Translations under genes and position numbers: made by a program
Shown here: positions 53,844 through 63,000 of the stretch, piece by piece
Layout: the number at the start of each line of letters is the position of its first letter
Position numbering within the stretch: position 1 is the first letter of the stretch
Assembly (NCBI GenBank): GCA_910579755.1
Contig: CAJTVB010000008.1
Location: forward strand, 74,079 to 138,078
DNA length: 64,000 nt
Origin: an uncultured Acetatifactor sp.
GTDB taxonomy: Bacteria; Bacillota; Clostridia; Lachnospirales; Lachnospiraceae
Direction of reading: 5' to 3'
The notes under the pieces: model-generated
What the model saw: only the letters and a program-made list of their open reading frames with translations
Databases searched by the model: none
Told to the model about the DNA's origin: nothing

Positions 53844-53929
53844 ACGGTAGTTATAGAGACGAGGCAGAGAAAATATTTTATAGAGTCAATATATAAGAGG
53901 AAAGGTATAAGACAGGAAGGGGTATTAAG

Positions 53930-54412
53930 ATGCAGGAGAAGAAAAATATTTTGACCTACGAGGGGCTGCGGAAATACGAGGATGAGCTTCACGAGCTGAA
54001 GGTGGTAAAACGCCAGGAGGTGGCTCAGAAGATCAAGGAGGCCAGAGAGCAGGGGGATCTGTCCGAAAATGCAGAGTATGATGCGGCAAAGGATGAGCAG
54101 AGGGACATCGAAGCCAGGATCGAGGAACTGGAAAAAATTCTGAAAAACGCAGAGGTCGTGGTGGAAGATGAGGTGGATCTGGATAAGATCAACATTGGCT
54201 GCAAGGTAAGGCTTCTGGATATTGAATACAGCGAGGAGCTGGAATACAAAATTGTCGGTTCCACGGAGGCCAACAGCCTAAAGGGCCGGATTTCCAACGA
54301 AAGCCCTGTGGGGAAGGCGCTGATGGGCTGCAGACTGGGTGACACTGTGGAGGTGGAGACGGCAGCAGGCGTATTTTCTTATAAGGTACTGGACATTCAA
54401 AGGAGCAATTGA
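53930..54412 (+). CDS. greA: Transcription elongation factor GreA
   Basis: 160 residues, the usual length. The N-terminal coiled coil carries EAREQGDLSENAEYDAAKDEQ (about residues 35-55), with the acidic tip that enters the RNA polymerase secondary channel and stimulates cleavage of backtracked RNA. The C-terminal domain has SNESPVGKALMG. It has its own strong promoter and probably reads through into lysS. Confidence 0.97.
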   Translation: MQEKKNILTYEGLRKYEDELHELKVVKRQEVAQKIKEAREQGDLSENAEYDAAKDEQRDIEARIEELEKILKNAEVVVEDEVDLDKINIGCKVRLLDIEYSEELEYKIVGSTEANSLKGRISNESPVGKALMGCRLGDTVEVETAAGVFSYKVLDIQRSN

Positions 54413-54545
54413 GTTCTGCCGAACCGCCAGGCGGGAATTTCGGGTGAGAAATACCGGGGGAAAGCCCATGGGCAGCGGATGAAAGAAGTACCGGGAACAG
54501 CCCGATGAGGCGGAGCGGACAGGAAACAGATAAGGAGAGACATAC

Positions 54546-56042
54546 ATGGCAGAGGCACAGAACACTAACGTACAGGAACAGGATTTAAATCAGCTGCTGC
54601 AGGTCAGGAGAGAAAAGCTTGCGGCTTTGCAGGCGGCGGGAAAGGATCCCTTTCGCCACACCAAATATGATGTGACCCATCACAGCAGCCAGATTCGGGA
54701 AAACTATTCTCAGCTGGAGGGAAATACCGTCCGTGCGGCGGGGCGTATCATGTCCAAACGCGTTATGGGAAAGGCCTCTTTCTGCAATATTCAGGATCTT
54801 GCCGGAAACATCCAGTGTTATGTGGCCAGGGACTGCATCGGCGAGGACGCCTATGCGGATTTTAAGAAGTACGATGTGGGCGATATTGTGGGAGTGGAGG
54901 GCGAGGTGTTTACCACCAAAACCGGCGAGATATCTATTCATGCTTCTTCTGTAACCCTGCTTTCCAAGAGCCTGCAGATTCTTCCTGAAAAGTTCCACGG
55001 ATTGACTAATACGGATATCCGTTATCGTCAGCGCTACACTGACCTGATTATGAACCAGGAAGTGAAGGAGACCTTTATCAAGCGCTCCAGGATTATAAGC
55101 GCAATACGCCATTATCTGGAGGGTGAGGGCTTCCTGGAGGTAGAGACTCCCATGCTGGTGGCCAATGCGGGCGGAGCTGCGGCCAGGCCCTTTGAAACCC
55201 ACTATAACGCTTTGGACGAGGATGTAAAGCTGCGGATTTCCCTGGAGCTTTATTTGAAGAGACTGATCGTGGGAGGCATGGAGAGGGTCTACGAGATCGG
55301 CAGGGTATTTAGAAACGAAGGAATGGACACCAGACACAATCCGGAGTTTACGATGATGGAGCTGTACCAGGCGTATACGGATTATTATGGTATGATGGAT
55401 CTGACGGAAAATATGTTCCGCTATGTGGCCCAGGAGGTATGCGGCACCACCGTGGTGCCCTACGGCGAGGAAATGATCGATATGGGCAGACCCTTTGAGC
55501 GTATCACCATGGTGGATGCGGTAAAGAAATATGCAGGAGTTGATTTCGACCAGGTACCGGACACTCAGGCGGCAAAAAAGCTTGCCGACGAAAAGGGTAT
55601 TCACTACGAAGCGCGGCATACCAAGGGCAATATCCTGAATCTGTTTTTCGAGGAATTTGTGGAGGAACACTTGATTCAGCCTACCTTTGTGATGGATCAC
55701 CCGGTGGAGATTTCTCCTCTGACCAAGAGGAAGCCGGACAAGCCGGAATATGTGGAGCGTTTTGAACTGTTCATCTATGGACGGGAAATGTGCAATGCTT
55801 ACTCCGAGCTGAATGATCCTGTTGATCAGAGAGAGCGATTCAAGGCTCAGGAAGCGGCTTTGGCCGCCGGCGACGAGGAAGCCAACACCACCGATGAGGA
55901 TTTCATGAACGCTTTAGAGGTGGGCATGCCGCCTACCGGAGGTATCGGCTACGGCATTGACAGACTGGTGATGCTTTTAACCAATTCTCCGGCCATCAGA
56001 GATGTGCTGCTGTTCCCGACGATGAAATCATTAGACAAGTAA
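54546..56042 (+). CDS. lysS: Lysyl-tRNA synthetase, class II
   Basis: 498 residues. N-terminal OB-fold anticodon domain (AAGRIMSKRVMGKASFCNI), then the class II core: motif 2 GRVFRNEGMDTRHNPEFTMM (about residues 254-273) and motif 3 GYGIDRLVMLL (about 470-480). It is a complete gene, with GGAGAGA before the ATG. The last codons mark the border of the foreign element that follows, so the 3' end may serve as an integration site. Confidence 0.97.
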   Translation: MAEAQNTNVQEQDLNQLLQVRREKLAALQAAGKDPFRHTKYDVTHHSSQIRENYSQLEGNTVRAAGRIMSKRVMGKASFCNIQDLAGNIQCYVARDCIGEDAYADFKKYDVGDIVGVEGEVFTTKTGEISIHASSVTLLSKSLQILPEKFHGLTNTDIRYRQRYTDLIMNQEVKETFIKRSRIISAIRHYLEGEGFLEVETPMLVANAGGAAARPFETHYNALDEDVKLRISLELYLKRLIVGGMERVYEIGRVFRNEGMDTRHNPEFTMMELYQAYTDYYGMMDLTENMFRYVAQEVCGTTVVPYGEEMIDMGRPFERITMVDAVKKYAGVDFDQVPDTQAAKKLADEKGIHYEARHTKGNILNLFFEEFVEEHLIQPTFVMDHPVEISPLTKRKPDKPEYVERFELFIYGREMCNAYSELNDPVDQRERFKAQEAALAAGDEEANTTDEDFMNALEVGMPPTGGIGYGIDRLVMLLTNSPAIRDVLLFPTMKSLDK

Positions 56043-56086
56043 AAGTCAGCATTTATGCGGGTTTGAAGGCGCTTGGGACATAAAAA

Positions 56087-56168
56087 TTTGACCCATTTTG
56101 ACCCAAAGTACAGCAAAAGTACAGCAAATTTTGAACCTATAATACCCGATAATGCTTGATAATACGGA
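56087..56168. repeat. Cluster of short tandem repeats at the lysS/element junction
   Basis: Three sets follow each other: TTTGACCCA twice (56087, 56097; 10-base period), AAAGTACAGCA twice (56105, 56116; 11-base period) and ATAAT(A/G)C three times (56139, 56149, 56159; 10-base period). Helical-period repeats near an insertion border resemble integrase arm-binding sites or iterons. Confidence 0.5.
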
Positions 56169-56227
56169 GTTTGAAAAAACAAAGTATTATGCGGTAGATA
56201 AGAGAATATAAATAATGCGCTTACCAT

Positions 56228-56271
56228 GAGCCACTTTTCTAAGTGAAAAACTTAGGAGAGTGGCTCTTTTT
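56228..56271 (+). terminator. Rho-independent terminator between lysS and the element genes
   Basis: GAGCCACT and AGTGGCTC (outer stem) and CTAAGT/ACTTAG (inner stem) with five T after it. It isolates the element genes from lysS transcription. Confidence 0.8.
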
Positions 56272-56341
56272 CGTTGTATGGAAGTTCTAAGCAGCCTTGC
56301 CTCAAAGCCTCATTGAATCAAAGAAAAGGAGAACATTGAAC

Positions 56342-56653
56342 ATGGCTATTAAGAAATCAAGACAGATGAAGGTTTATGGACAGAGTGGATACCACTATAA
56401 GAGCACACCGGCAATTATGCTGAAAGGACAGTGGCTTCAGGAGCTGGGATTTGAAATTGGAGATTATATCTCAGTAAGTTGTGAGGATGGCAAACTTGTT
56501 ATTACACCAGACGCTGAGAGAGCTGCACTTGTAGAAGCAGAGGCTTTATATATGGAGCAGGAGACAAAGAAGCTGCAGAAAAGGTTTGAAGCAGAGAAGG
56601 CAGAGATCAGAGCACAGTTTGTTGCTGAGAGGAAAGTGGGGTATGGAGCATGA
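56342..56653 (+). CDS. SymE-like SpoVT/AbrB-fold protein
   Basis: 103 residues. Residues 8-58 match the SymE-type domain (MKVYGQSGYHYKSTPAIMLK, then WLQELGFEIGDYISV and GKLVIT). The remainder is a charged helix (EQETKKLQKRFEAEKAEIRAQ). SymE of Escherichia coli is an SOS-controlled toxin-like protein; short SymE-domain proteins in Firmicute mobile elements usually precede parA, as here, and may be DNA-binding regulators. ATG 56342 with AAAGGAGAA. It overlaps parA by four bases. Confidence 0.75.
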   Translation: MAIKKSRQMKVYGQSGYHYKSTPAIMLKGQWLQELGFEIGDYISVSCEDGKLVITPDAERAALVEAEALYMEQETKKLQKRFEAEKAEIRAQFVAERKVGYGA

Positions 56654-57441
56654 GAAACGGAAAAGTATATTTGGTTGGAGCTACAAAAGGGGGAGTAGGA
56701 AAGTCTGTATCAAGCTATAACCTGGCATATTCGTTGGCTAAGCTTGGTAAAAAGGTTCTGGCTGTCGATTTCGACAGTCAGGCAAATATGAGTACTTGTT
56801 TCGGGGTTGAAGATACGACTGCAGTGCCAATTACTATAGGGCATTTGATGATGAATCAGATTGAAGATGAAGAAATGCCAGCTCCAGAAAACTACATTCA
56901 GAGTAGAAATGGTGTAGATTTTATCCCTTCATCTATGGTGCTTTCGGTAGTGGATGCCAAGCTTCGATTGGAAATGGGTGCTGAAAAGATGCTTTCTAAT
57001 ATTCTTGAACCACTAAAGGACAGATATGATGCGATTATCATAGATACTTGCCCGGCTCTTGGTGCTTTAACCATAAATGCATTAGCTGCAGCGGACGGTG
57101 TAATAATTACAGTTAATCCTCAGCTATTGGCAATGATGGGGCTACAGGATTTTTTGAAAACTGTAAAGAAGATAAAAAGCCGTATTAATCCAAAGCTTGA
57201 AGTGGAAGGTATTTTGCTTACTATGTGCGATGCCAGAACGAATCTCTGTAAGGTCATCATAGAGCAGGTGATGGAAACATTTGAGGGGCAGATAAAGATT
57301 TTTGAAAGCAAAATTCCAAATACGGTAAAGGTAGGAGAGGCTGTTTATTACAGTGAACCTCTCTTAGAATATGCCCCTGAAAGTAAAGCTTGCAGTGCCT
57401 ATGAAGATTTAGCAAAGGAGTTGGTGGGATATGAAAGCTAA
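56650..57441 (+). CDS. parA: ParA-family partition ATPase
   Basis: 263 residues with deviant Walker A KGGVGKSVSS (about residues 13-22), AVDFDSQANMST (about 38-49) and IIIDTCPALGALT (about 127-139). ParA ATPases move ParB-DNA complexes for segregation. The downstream ParB partner overlaps by 11 bases. Together with SymE-like it forms a maintenance module of the mobile element. Confidence 0.93.
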   Translation: MRNGKVYLVGATKGGVGKSVSSYNLAYSLAKLGKKVLAVDFDSQANMSTCFGVEDTTAVPITIGHLMMNQIEDEEMPAPENYIQSRNGVDFIPSSMVLSVVDAKLRLEMGAEKMLSNILEPLKDRYDAIIIDTCPALGALTINALAAADGVIITVNPQLLAMMGLQDFLKTVKKIKSRINPKLEVEGILLTMCDARTNLCKVIIEQVMETFEGQIKIFESKIPNTVKVGEAVYYSEPLLEYAPESKACSAYEDLAKELVGYES

Positions 57442-58408
57442 TGAACCTAAAAGAAAGATATTTGCTGATGCTGTGGATCTGATTGGTGGCGGAGAGACAG
57501 AAGTATCTGGTATCAACTGTGTGGAAATGTTGGATGTTGATGCAATTAAACCTTTTAGGCACCATCCGTTTCATCTGTATGAAGGTGAGAGACTCAACGA
57601 CATGGTTGAGAGTATAAAGGAACACGGAATTCTCACACCGGTTATTGTTAGAAAAATGCATTACGGATATGAGATGCTGGCCGGTCATAATCGTCAGAAT
57701 GCAGCTAAGCTTGCTGGACTAAAGGAGATACCTGCCATCGTAAAAGATAATCTTCCAGATGATGAAGCTTATGTCTATGTTATCGAGACGAATCTGATGC
57801 AACGATCATTTACCGATTTATCAGTTTCTGAAAAAGCAGCTGTATTGGCAGAACGATATGATAAGGTGCTTTATCAGAGAAAAAGGGATGAAATTATTAC
57901 CGAACTTAAGGAACTGGAGGGTGGTTCAGGTAAAGGTGGACATGATGTCCACCTTTCCAAAAACAGAGATTCCTTGGGGGATGAGTATGGATTGTCAGGA
58001 AGACATGTTGCCAGGCTAATGAGAGTTAATCAGACAATACCAGAGATTAAGGAATTATTGGATAAGGGAGAGATGCAGCTTACGTCAGCAGTTCAATTAT
58101 CGTATCTGCCGGAGCAAGGACAGAAGCTGGCATTAGGTGCTTCTGAAAAGTTTGGAATTAGAATAACTGAGAGTGTGGCAGCAAAGGTAAGAAAAGGACC
58201 GATGACTGAAAAGGCAATTACGGAGGCTATCGCAGGAGTTCAGCCGGAACCTGATCCTTTGGGGTTGCCAGTTGAAGAAAAGCCAGTGTTTAAACCAATC
58301 AAATTGTCAGCTGGAATCAGAGAAAAGTACTTTGCAGAAACAGATCCGAAGGAAGTGGAAGATATTGTTGATAAGGCTCTTGCAGGCCGGTTTAAGAAAA
58401 GAAGATAG
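57431..58408 (+). CDS. parB: ParB/Spo0J-family partition protein
   Basis: 325 residues. The N-terminal ParB/sulfiredoxin-like domain (about residues 30-120) shows HPFHLYEGERLNDMVESIKE, GILTPVIVRK and EMLAGHNRQNAAKLAG, with ENNLMQRS-type ETNLMQRSFTDLSVSEKA after it. A helix-turn-helix follows (EYGLSGRHVARLMRVNQTIP, about 190-210). It would bind parS-like sites, none of which I could define. The C-terminal 70 residues are basic and unrecognised. Confidence 0.92.
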   Translation: MKANEPKRKIFADAVDLIGGGETEVSGINCVEMLDVDAIKPFRHHPFHLYEGERLNDMVESIKEHGILTPVIVRKMHYGYEMLAGHNRQNAAKLAGLKEIPAIVKDNLPDDEAYVYVIETNLMQRSFTDLSVSEKAAVLAERYDKVLYQRKRDEIITELKELEGGSGKGGHDVHLSKNRDSLGDEYGLSGRHVARLMRVNQTIPEIKELLDKGEMQLTSAVQLSYLPEQGQKLALGASEKFGIRITESVAAKVRKGPMTEKAITEAIAGVQPEPDPLGLPVEEKPVFKPIKLSAGIREKYFAETDPKEVEDIVDKALAGRFKKRR

Positions 58409-58417
58409 GAGGCGTGA

Positions 58418-58690
58418 ATGTTTGATGAAAAGCAATTAGCACAGTTAGATCCTGTGTATTTCAATATTATAACTTTAGATGATAGGGATGTGACGATACA
58501 GAGTCGTAATACCGGGCATTACTGGTATCTGCATTGCACAGAGTACCCGACCGAGGGTGCTTGCATCATATTTCATAAACATAGATTTAGTCATCCATAT
58601 CATCAGCACGGAAGGGGAAACAGCCTTCATCAGGCAATCAGAAGTATTAAGAGCCATGATAAATGGCAGATAAATGGAAGGCATAGATAA
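58418..58690 (+). CDS. Small hypothetical protein of the mobile element
   Basis: 90 residues, rich in His and aromatic residues (NTGHYWYLHCTEYP, IIFHKHRFSHPYHQHG). A good ribosome binding site (GGAGGCG) lies ten bases after the parB stop, so it belongs to the parAB operon. No known family; similar small proteins occur in Firmicute integrative elements. A metal-binding role is conceivable given the His content but is speculation. Confidence 0.65.
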   Translation: MFDEKQLAQLDPVYFNIITLDDRDVTIQSRNTGHYWYLHCTEYPTEGACIIFHKHRFSHPYHQHGRGNSLHQAIRSIKSHDKWQINGRHR

Positions 58691-58791
58691 CAATATAAAC
58701 ATGCACAAAACTGCATTAAGCGGCATAAACATAAATAAAACTATCAAACCATATACAATAATACAAAATCAAGCAAAATGCAACTATAATC

Positions 58792-58820
58792 TTGAAAAAA
58801 CTTTACGATAGTGGTAATAT
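58792..58820 (+). promoter_or_regulatory. Sigma-A promoter of the HTH gene
   Basis: TTGAAA, 17 bases, TAATAT, 53 bases before the start codon at 58873. Confidence 0.55.
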
Positions 58821-58872
58821 TATTCATGATAGGATACCCATAATTTAGCTTGATTTAGGAGAGATAGATAAA

Positions 58873-59055
58873 ATGGATAAATGGATGTCAATGAAGCAGC
58901 TTTGTGCATATTTAGGTATAAGCAGAGATACTGCGACAAAGTGGATAAATAATAAAGGCATGCCAGCTCATCGGATTGATCGCATCTGGAGATTTGATAA
59001 GGATGAGATTGATGAGTGGATGAAAAATAATGGAAAGAGTGCCAGTTTATCATAA
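58873..59055 (+). CDS. Excisionase-like helix-turn-helix protein
   Basis: 60 residues, MerR-like winged HTH of the excisionase type (HTH_17): MSMKQLCAYLGISRDTATKW, then MPAHRIDRIWRFDKDEIDEW. Such proteins are excisionases (directionality factors) or small regulators. It is transcribed from its own promoter and lies before the DUF4007 operon, so it may control that operon. GGAGAGATAGAT precedes the ATG. Confidence 0.8.
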   Translation: MDKWMSMKQLCAYLGISRDTATKWINNKGMPAHRIDRIWRFDKDEIDEWMKNNGKSASLS

Positions 59056-59211
59056 TAACAAGGTATAAGTCCGTTTTTTGGGACACAATGATGGCTATAA
59101 TGATTAAAGAAAGCGATAGTATGGGTAACTAGGCGTTGCTACCCAACACGGTAGATTATGCCATGATTTGTAAATCAGGAATACAGAAACAGAAAAGAGG
59201 TAGTGAACGCG

Positions 59212-60087
59212 ATGGTTATAAATAAACACGGAAGTTTCTATTTAAGAAGCGGCTGGGGAACAAAAATTATCCAGGCTGTTAATGAAGATGAAATGATATT
59301 CACACCTGCAAATGAGCTGCAGGCGGTAGACAATATTGGTCTTGGTCGAGTAATGATTAAAGCCTTGAGATATTGGGCTGATGCTACAGGACTAACAAGT
59401 GAACAGAAGGTACAAGGTGGAATCCGAGAGGAAAAAACCGATATATATAGATTGATTGATACACATGACAGATATTTCCAAAAACCTGGATCTTTGTTAT
59501 TGCTTCACAGAAATCTTGCCAGAAATGATGAGAATGCAACAGCATGGTACTGGGCATTCAATGAATTTGAAAAACAAGCATTTACAAAGGAAGAATTTGT
59601 TGATGGATTACATTCATATCTTGCTGTAAACGGAATGGCGATTAAAAAAGCAGCAGTTGATAAGGAATTTAATTGTTTCAAAAATACATATCTGGGAGAA
59701 AAGAAATTCGATATTAAAACAGTTGCGGATGAAGATACATATCCAATGCTTGCTCCGCTGCATTTGCTTCGGATTAATGATGAGAAGAAATATGAAAAGT
59801 GTTCTTTATCTAAAGCTGATATTCCATTACTGATTTTGGTTTATGCCATTGCTATGGACAATCCAGAAGAAAGCTCAAATGGCGGACAGATCAGTATTGA
59901 TAAACTAATGGAAGACAAAAAGCAGGTTGGAAAATACTTTGGCATCAGATATTCAAAATTGATTGAAATGCTTATGGAAGCTGAAAATAAGCAGTTACTT
60001 ACATTAAATAATAATTTCGGCAACAGACACATAGAATTTGCAGACATTCAATATGCACAATTATTGGATGAATATTATGCGGAATAG
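59212..60087 (+). CDS. DUF4007 family protein
   Basis: 291 residues. The family pattern is clear: HGSFYLRSGWGTKII at the start and IGLGRVMIKALRYWADATGL near residue 45, matching the F-x-x-R-x-GW and LG-x-x-x-x-x-x-ALRYW signature. The C-terminal half looks like winged helices (LILVYAIAMDN, YFGIRYSKLIEMLMEAENK). DUF4007 proteins occur in DNA-modification and defence neighbourhoods; their biochemical role is not known to me. ATG 59212 is used with AAAGAGG eleven bases before; a GTG at 59203 is too close to it. The ATPase gene begins ten bases after the stop. Confidence 0.85.
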   Translation: MVINKHGSFYLRSGWGTKIIQAVNEDEMIFTPANELQAVDNIGLGRVMIKALRYWADATGLTSEQKVQGGIREEKTDIYRLIDTHDRYFQKPGSLLLLHRNLARNDENATAWYWAFNEFEKQAFTKEEFVDGLHSYLAVNGMAIKKAAVDKEFNCFKNTYLGEKKFDIKTVADEDTYPMLAPLHLLRINDEKKYEKCSLSKADIPLLILVYAIAMDNPEESSNGGQISIDKLMEDKKQVGKYFGIRYSKLIEMLMEAENKQLLTLNNNFGNRHIEFADIQYAQLLDEYYAE

Positions 60088-60097
60088 AGGCTATTAA

Positions 60098-63000
60098 ATG
60101 AATTACACAAAGTTAATTTCAAAGAAAAAACAATATAAGTATTCCGTTAATATCTGTCTCGATTTGCGTGCAGAAGAACGTTTAGCAGACTTCATTCCAA
60201 ATCTTACAACGACAGAGATTATTAGAGATTACTTAGGAGGTGTTATTAGAGGAAACGCTGATACACATTCACGTATTTTGTATGGTTCTTATGGTACCGG
60301 AAAATCTCATTTGCTTACTGTAATGAGTGCTGTGCTTGGCCATATAAATACGAGTGGTAAAGGATTTAAGTCATTTACACAACTGATTTCAAACTATGAT
60401 AAGGAATTGGCATCAGATATTCGCACATTTGCTAAAGAAGAAAAGCCTTATATGGTTGTTCCTGTATACGCAGATTATGCTGATTTTGGAAAGTGCATTA
60501 CTTTTTCGTTAAAAAAAGAACTTGAGCGAAACGGTATTTCAGTATGCTTCAAGGGATACTATGACGAAGCACTCTTACTTTTAAAAAAGTGGATGGATGG
60601 AGAAGAGTCTTCAGCAAGGTTAGAGGAAGAGTGCACTAAACAGAAGATTAAAGTCAAGGATCTGAAAAAAGGATTATCTACTTACAATGAGTCGTATGAG
60701 AAAGTATTTAATGCTATTTATGCGGGAATGACATATGGAGCAGTGTTTAATAGCACGGCAGGAAATCTTATTGACAACTTAAATGCGGCAAATGAGGCAG
60801 TTAAGGATAAATTCCGAGGCATTGTCATTATTTTTGATGAGTTTGGAAGATACGTTGAAGATTATGGCGAAACATTAAAGGTTAAAACTGTACAGGATTT
60901 AGCAGAGTATTGTGATCACTCTGATTATGATAATTATGTGATTTTGGTGTCGCATAAAACATTATCATTATATACTTCTACGATGAAGAAAAGCATTAGT
61001 GATGAATGGAAGAAGGTTGAAGGTCGATTCAAGCCAACTTCTATTAATGTGAAATATGATCAGTGCTTGTCTTTGATTGGACATATTATTCCAAAAACAT
61101 CTCAGTGGAAGAACTTTAAGACAAGGTTCGATAAAGAATTAAACAATTTATATAACCAGGCATGGGATTTCAAGGGATTTATGTTGCCTCCTGAATCTGA
61201 GGGAGAGAATCCTTTTGAAAATGGATATCCACTTCATCCAATCACATTGTTTGCTCTTGATAGATTGTCAAAGAAAGTTGCACAGAATGAAAGAACTTTC
61301 TTTACATATCTGGCAGGCGATGAAGATAATTCATTGTTTTCGCAGTTGATGAAGTATGACCTGGATGAGTTCCACTTCATTGGACTTGATGCAATATATG
61401 ATTACTTTGAAATCAATATCAAGGCATTCAAGACAGATGAATCATACGATGTATATAAGAAATTGCAGTATGCATTAAGCAAACTGGGGTTAGACGATGC
61501 TGGATATCAGACAAAAATATTGAAAGCAATAGCTGCCGTAAATATTATATCTGATACGGATTCTCTTATAGCTGATGTGGAAACACTTGCAAGCGTTGTT
61601 GATGGTAACCCGAAGGATGTACAGCAGGCAATCAGTGAACTTGAAAAGAAGAAGATAATAAAATTCATGCGCCAGTATGGATATTACGATTTCTTTGATA
61701 GCAGTATCTTTGACTTAGAATCAATGATTGAGGAACAGGTTGCTGGTGTCAGCGATGAGATGGTTATTAGCATTCTCAATGAGAAATTTGCAGATTTTGC
61801 AGTATATCCTTACAGATACAATGAGCAATTCCATATGAATCGAGTTTTTGTTCCTGCATTTGCGCACAAAGCTGATCTTGTTAAGAAATCTTTCCAGAAT
61901 AAGCTGCCTAAGTATTATGATGGTGCAGTTATGTTTGTGCTTGATGCACAAGCAGATGAGGAAGAATATAAGCAAATCGAGGGTATGCCTGAAAGAACAC
62001 TACTTATTGTGAATGGTAAGTCAAAAATTCTTGAGGCAGAGGTTAAGAGATATATTGCAGTTCAGTATTATTATTCAAAAAAGGACGAGCTTGCAAAAGA
62101 TGATCCAACAGTAGTTAATGAACTTTCATTATATCTTAATGAGCAGGAGTCAATTGTATCGGAGTTAATAAGAAAGTGGCGTTCACTACAATTCCAGGGA
62201 ACATTTGTAATGCTAAACGGCGCTGTACAAGATGTTTCTACTGAGAAGGAACTTTCAAATATTCTTTCGGACATAATGGATGAAGTCTTTGGACGTACAT
62301 TGATTGTTAATAATGACTTGCTAAATAAAAATGTTCTTTCAGGAGCAATTAAACAGGCAAGAAAGAAAGCATTGGAATACATCATAGGTCAAGAAGATGT
62401 ATATGCAGAATGTGGCTATCTTTCACCTGAGTTCAATATCATAAGGGCAGCACTTTCCAAGAATGGAATTATTCCAAATGAAGAGGTGGCGAATCCGGAG
62501 TATAGAATGGATGCCAATAGCCTTAATACGTTTGAGGATGGAATTGTTTCTGGCGAGCCTTTGATGGAGGCAATATTCAATAAACTTCTTGAGGCTGAAA
62601 GTGCAAGGATGCCATTGAGTGAGCTGTATAAATTACTCAAGGGAGAACCATTTGGATTAAGAGATGGATATATTCCAGTACTTGTGGCGTATGCGCTTAG
62701 GAGATACCAGAATGTTTCAATTTATTTCCATGGAAATGAACATTCCTATACTGTAGATGAGCTTGTTAAGGCTCTGGAAGAACCGGAAAATTATACTCTT
62801 TTTATATGTAATTGGAATGAGGAAGAAACTGAGTATATTGAAGCATTAGAGAAACTGTTTAGTCAGTATCTTCCAGATGGAGACGGATTAAACAGATTAG
62901 AAGAATTATTTAGAGCAATGAATGCTCATTATGCTTCTATTTCGAAGAGTGCACGTACGACAGAGGTGTATGTTTCCGATATAGCTAAGGCATATAGAAA

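Noticed and set aside
54412..54546. Leader of lysS considered as a T-box riboswitch
   Set aside because: Only about 130 bases, no T-box core sequence or terminator with T run; just a small CCGCC/GGCGG hairpin.
56087..56168. Tandem repeats considered as a CRISPR array
   Set aside because: Units are 9-11 bases without spacers; there are no Cas genes. No CRISPR-like repeat was seen anywhere in the window.
55949..56227. 92-codon minus-strand frame over the lysS end and the repeat cluster, considered as integrase tail
   Set aside because: It is mostly the antisense of lysS and repeats, with no integrase catalytic residues; kept only as a hint in the findings.
59137..59160. TGGGTA/TACCCA pair before the DUF4007 gene considered as an operator
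   Set aside because: Only six paired bases, not repeated elsewhere in the element; too weak to call.
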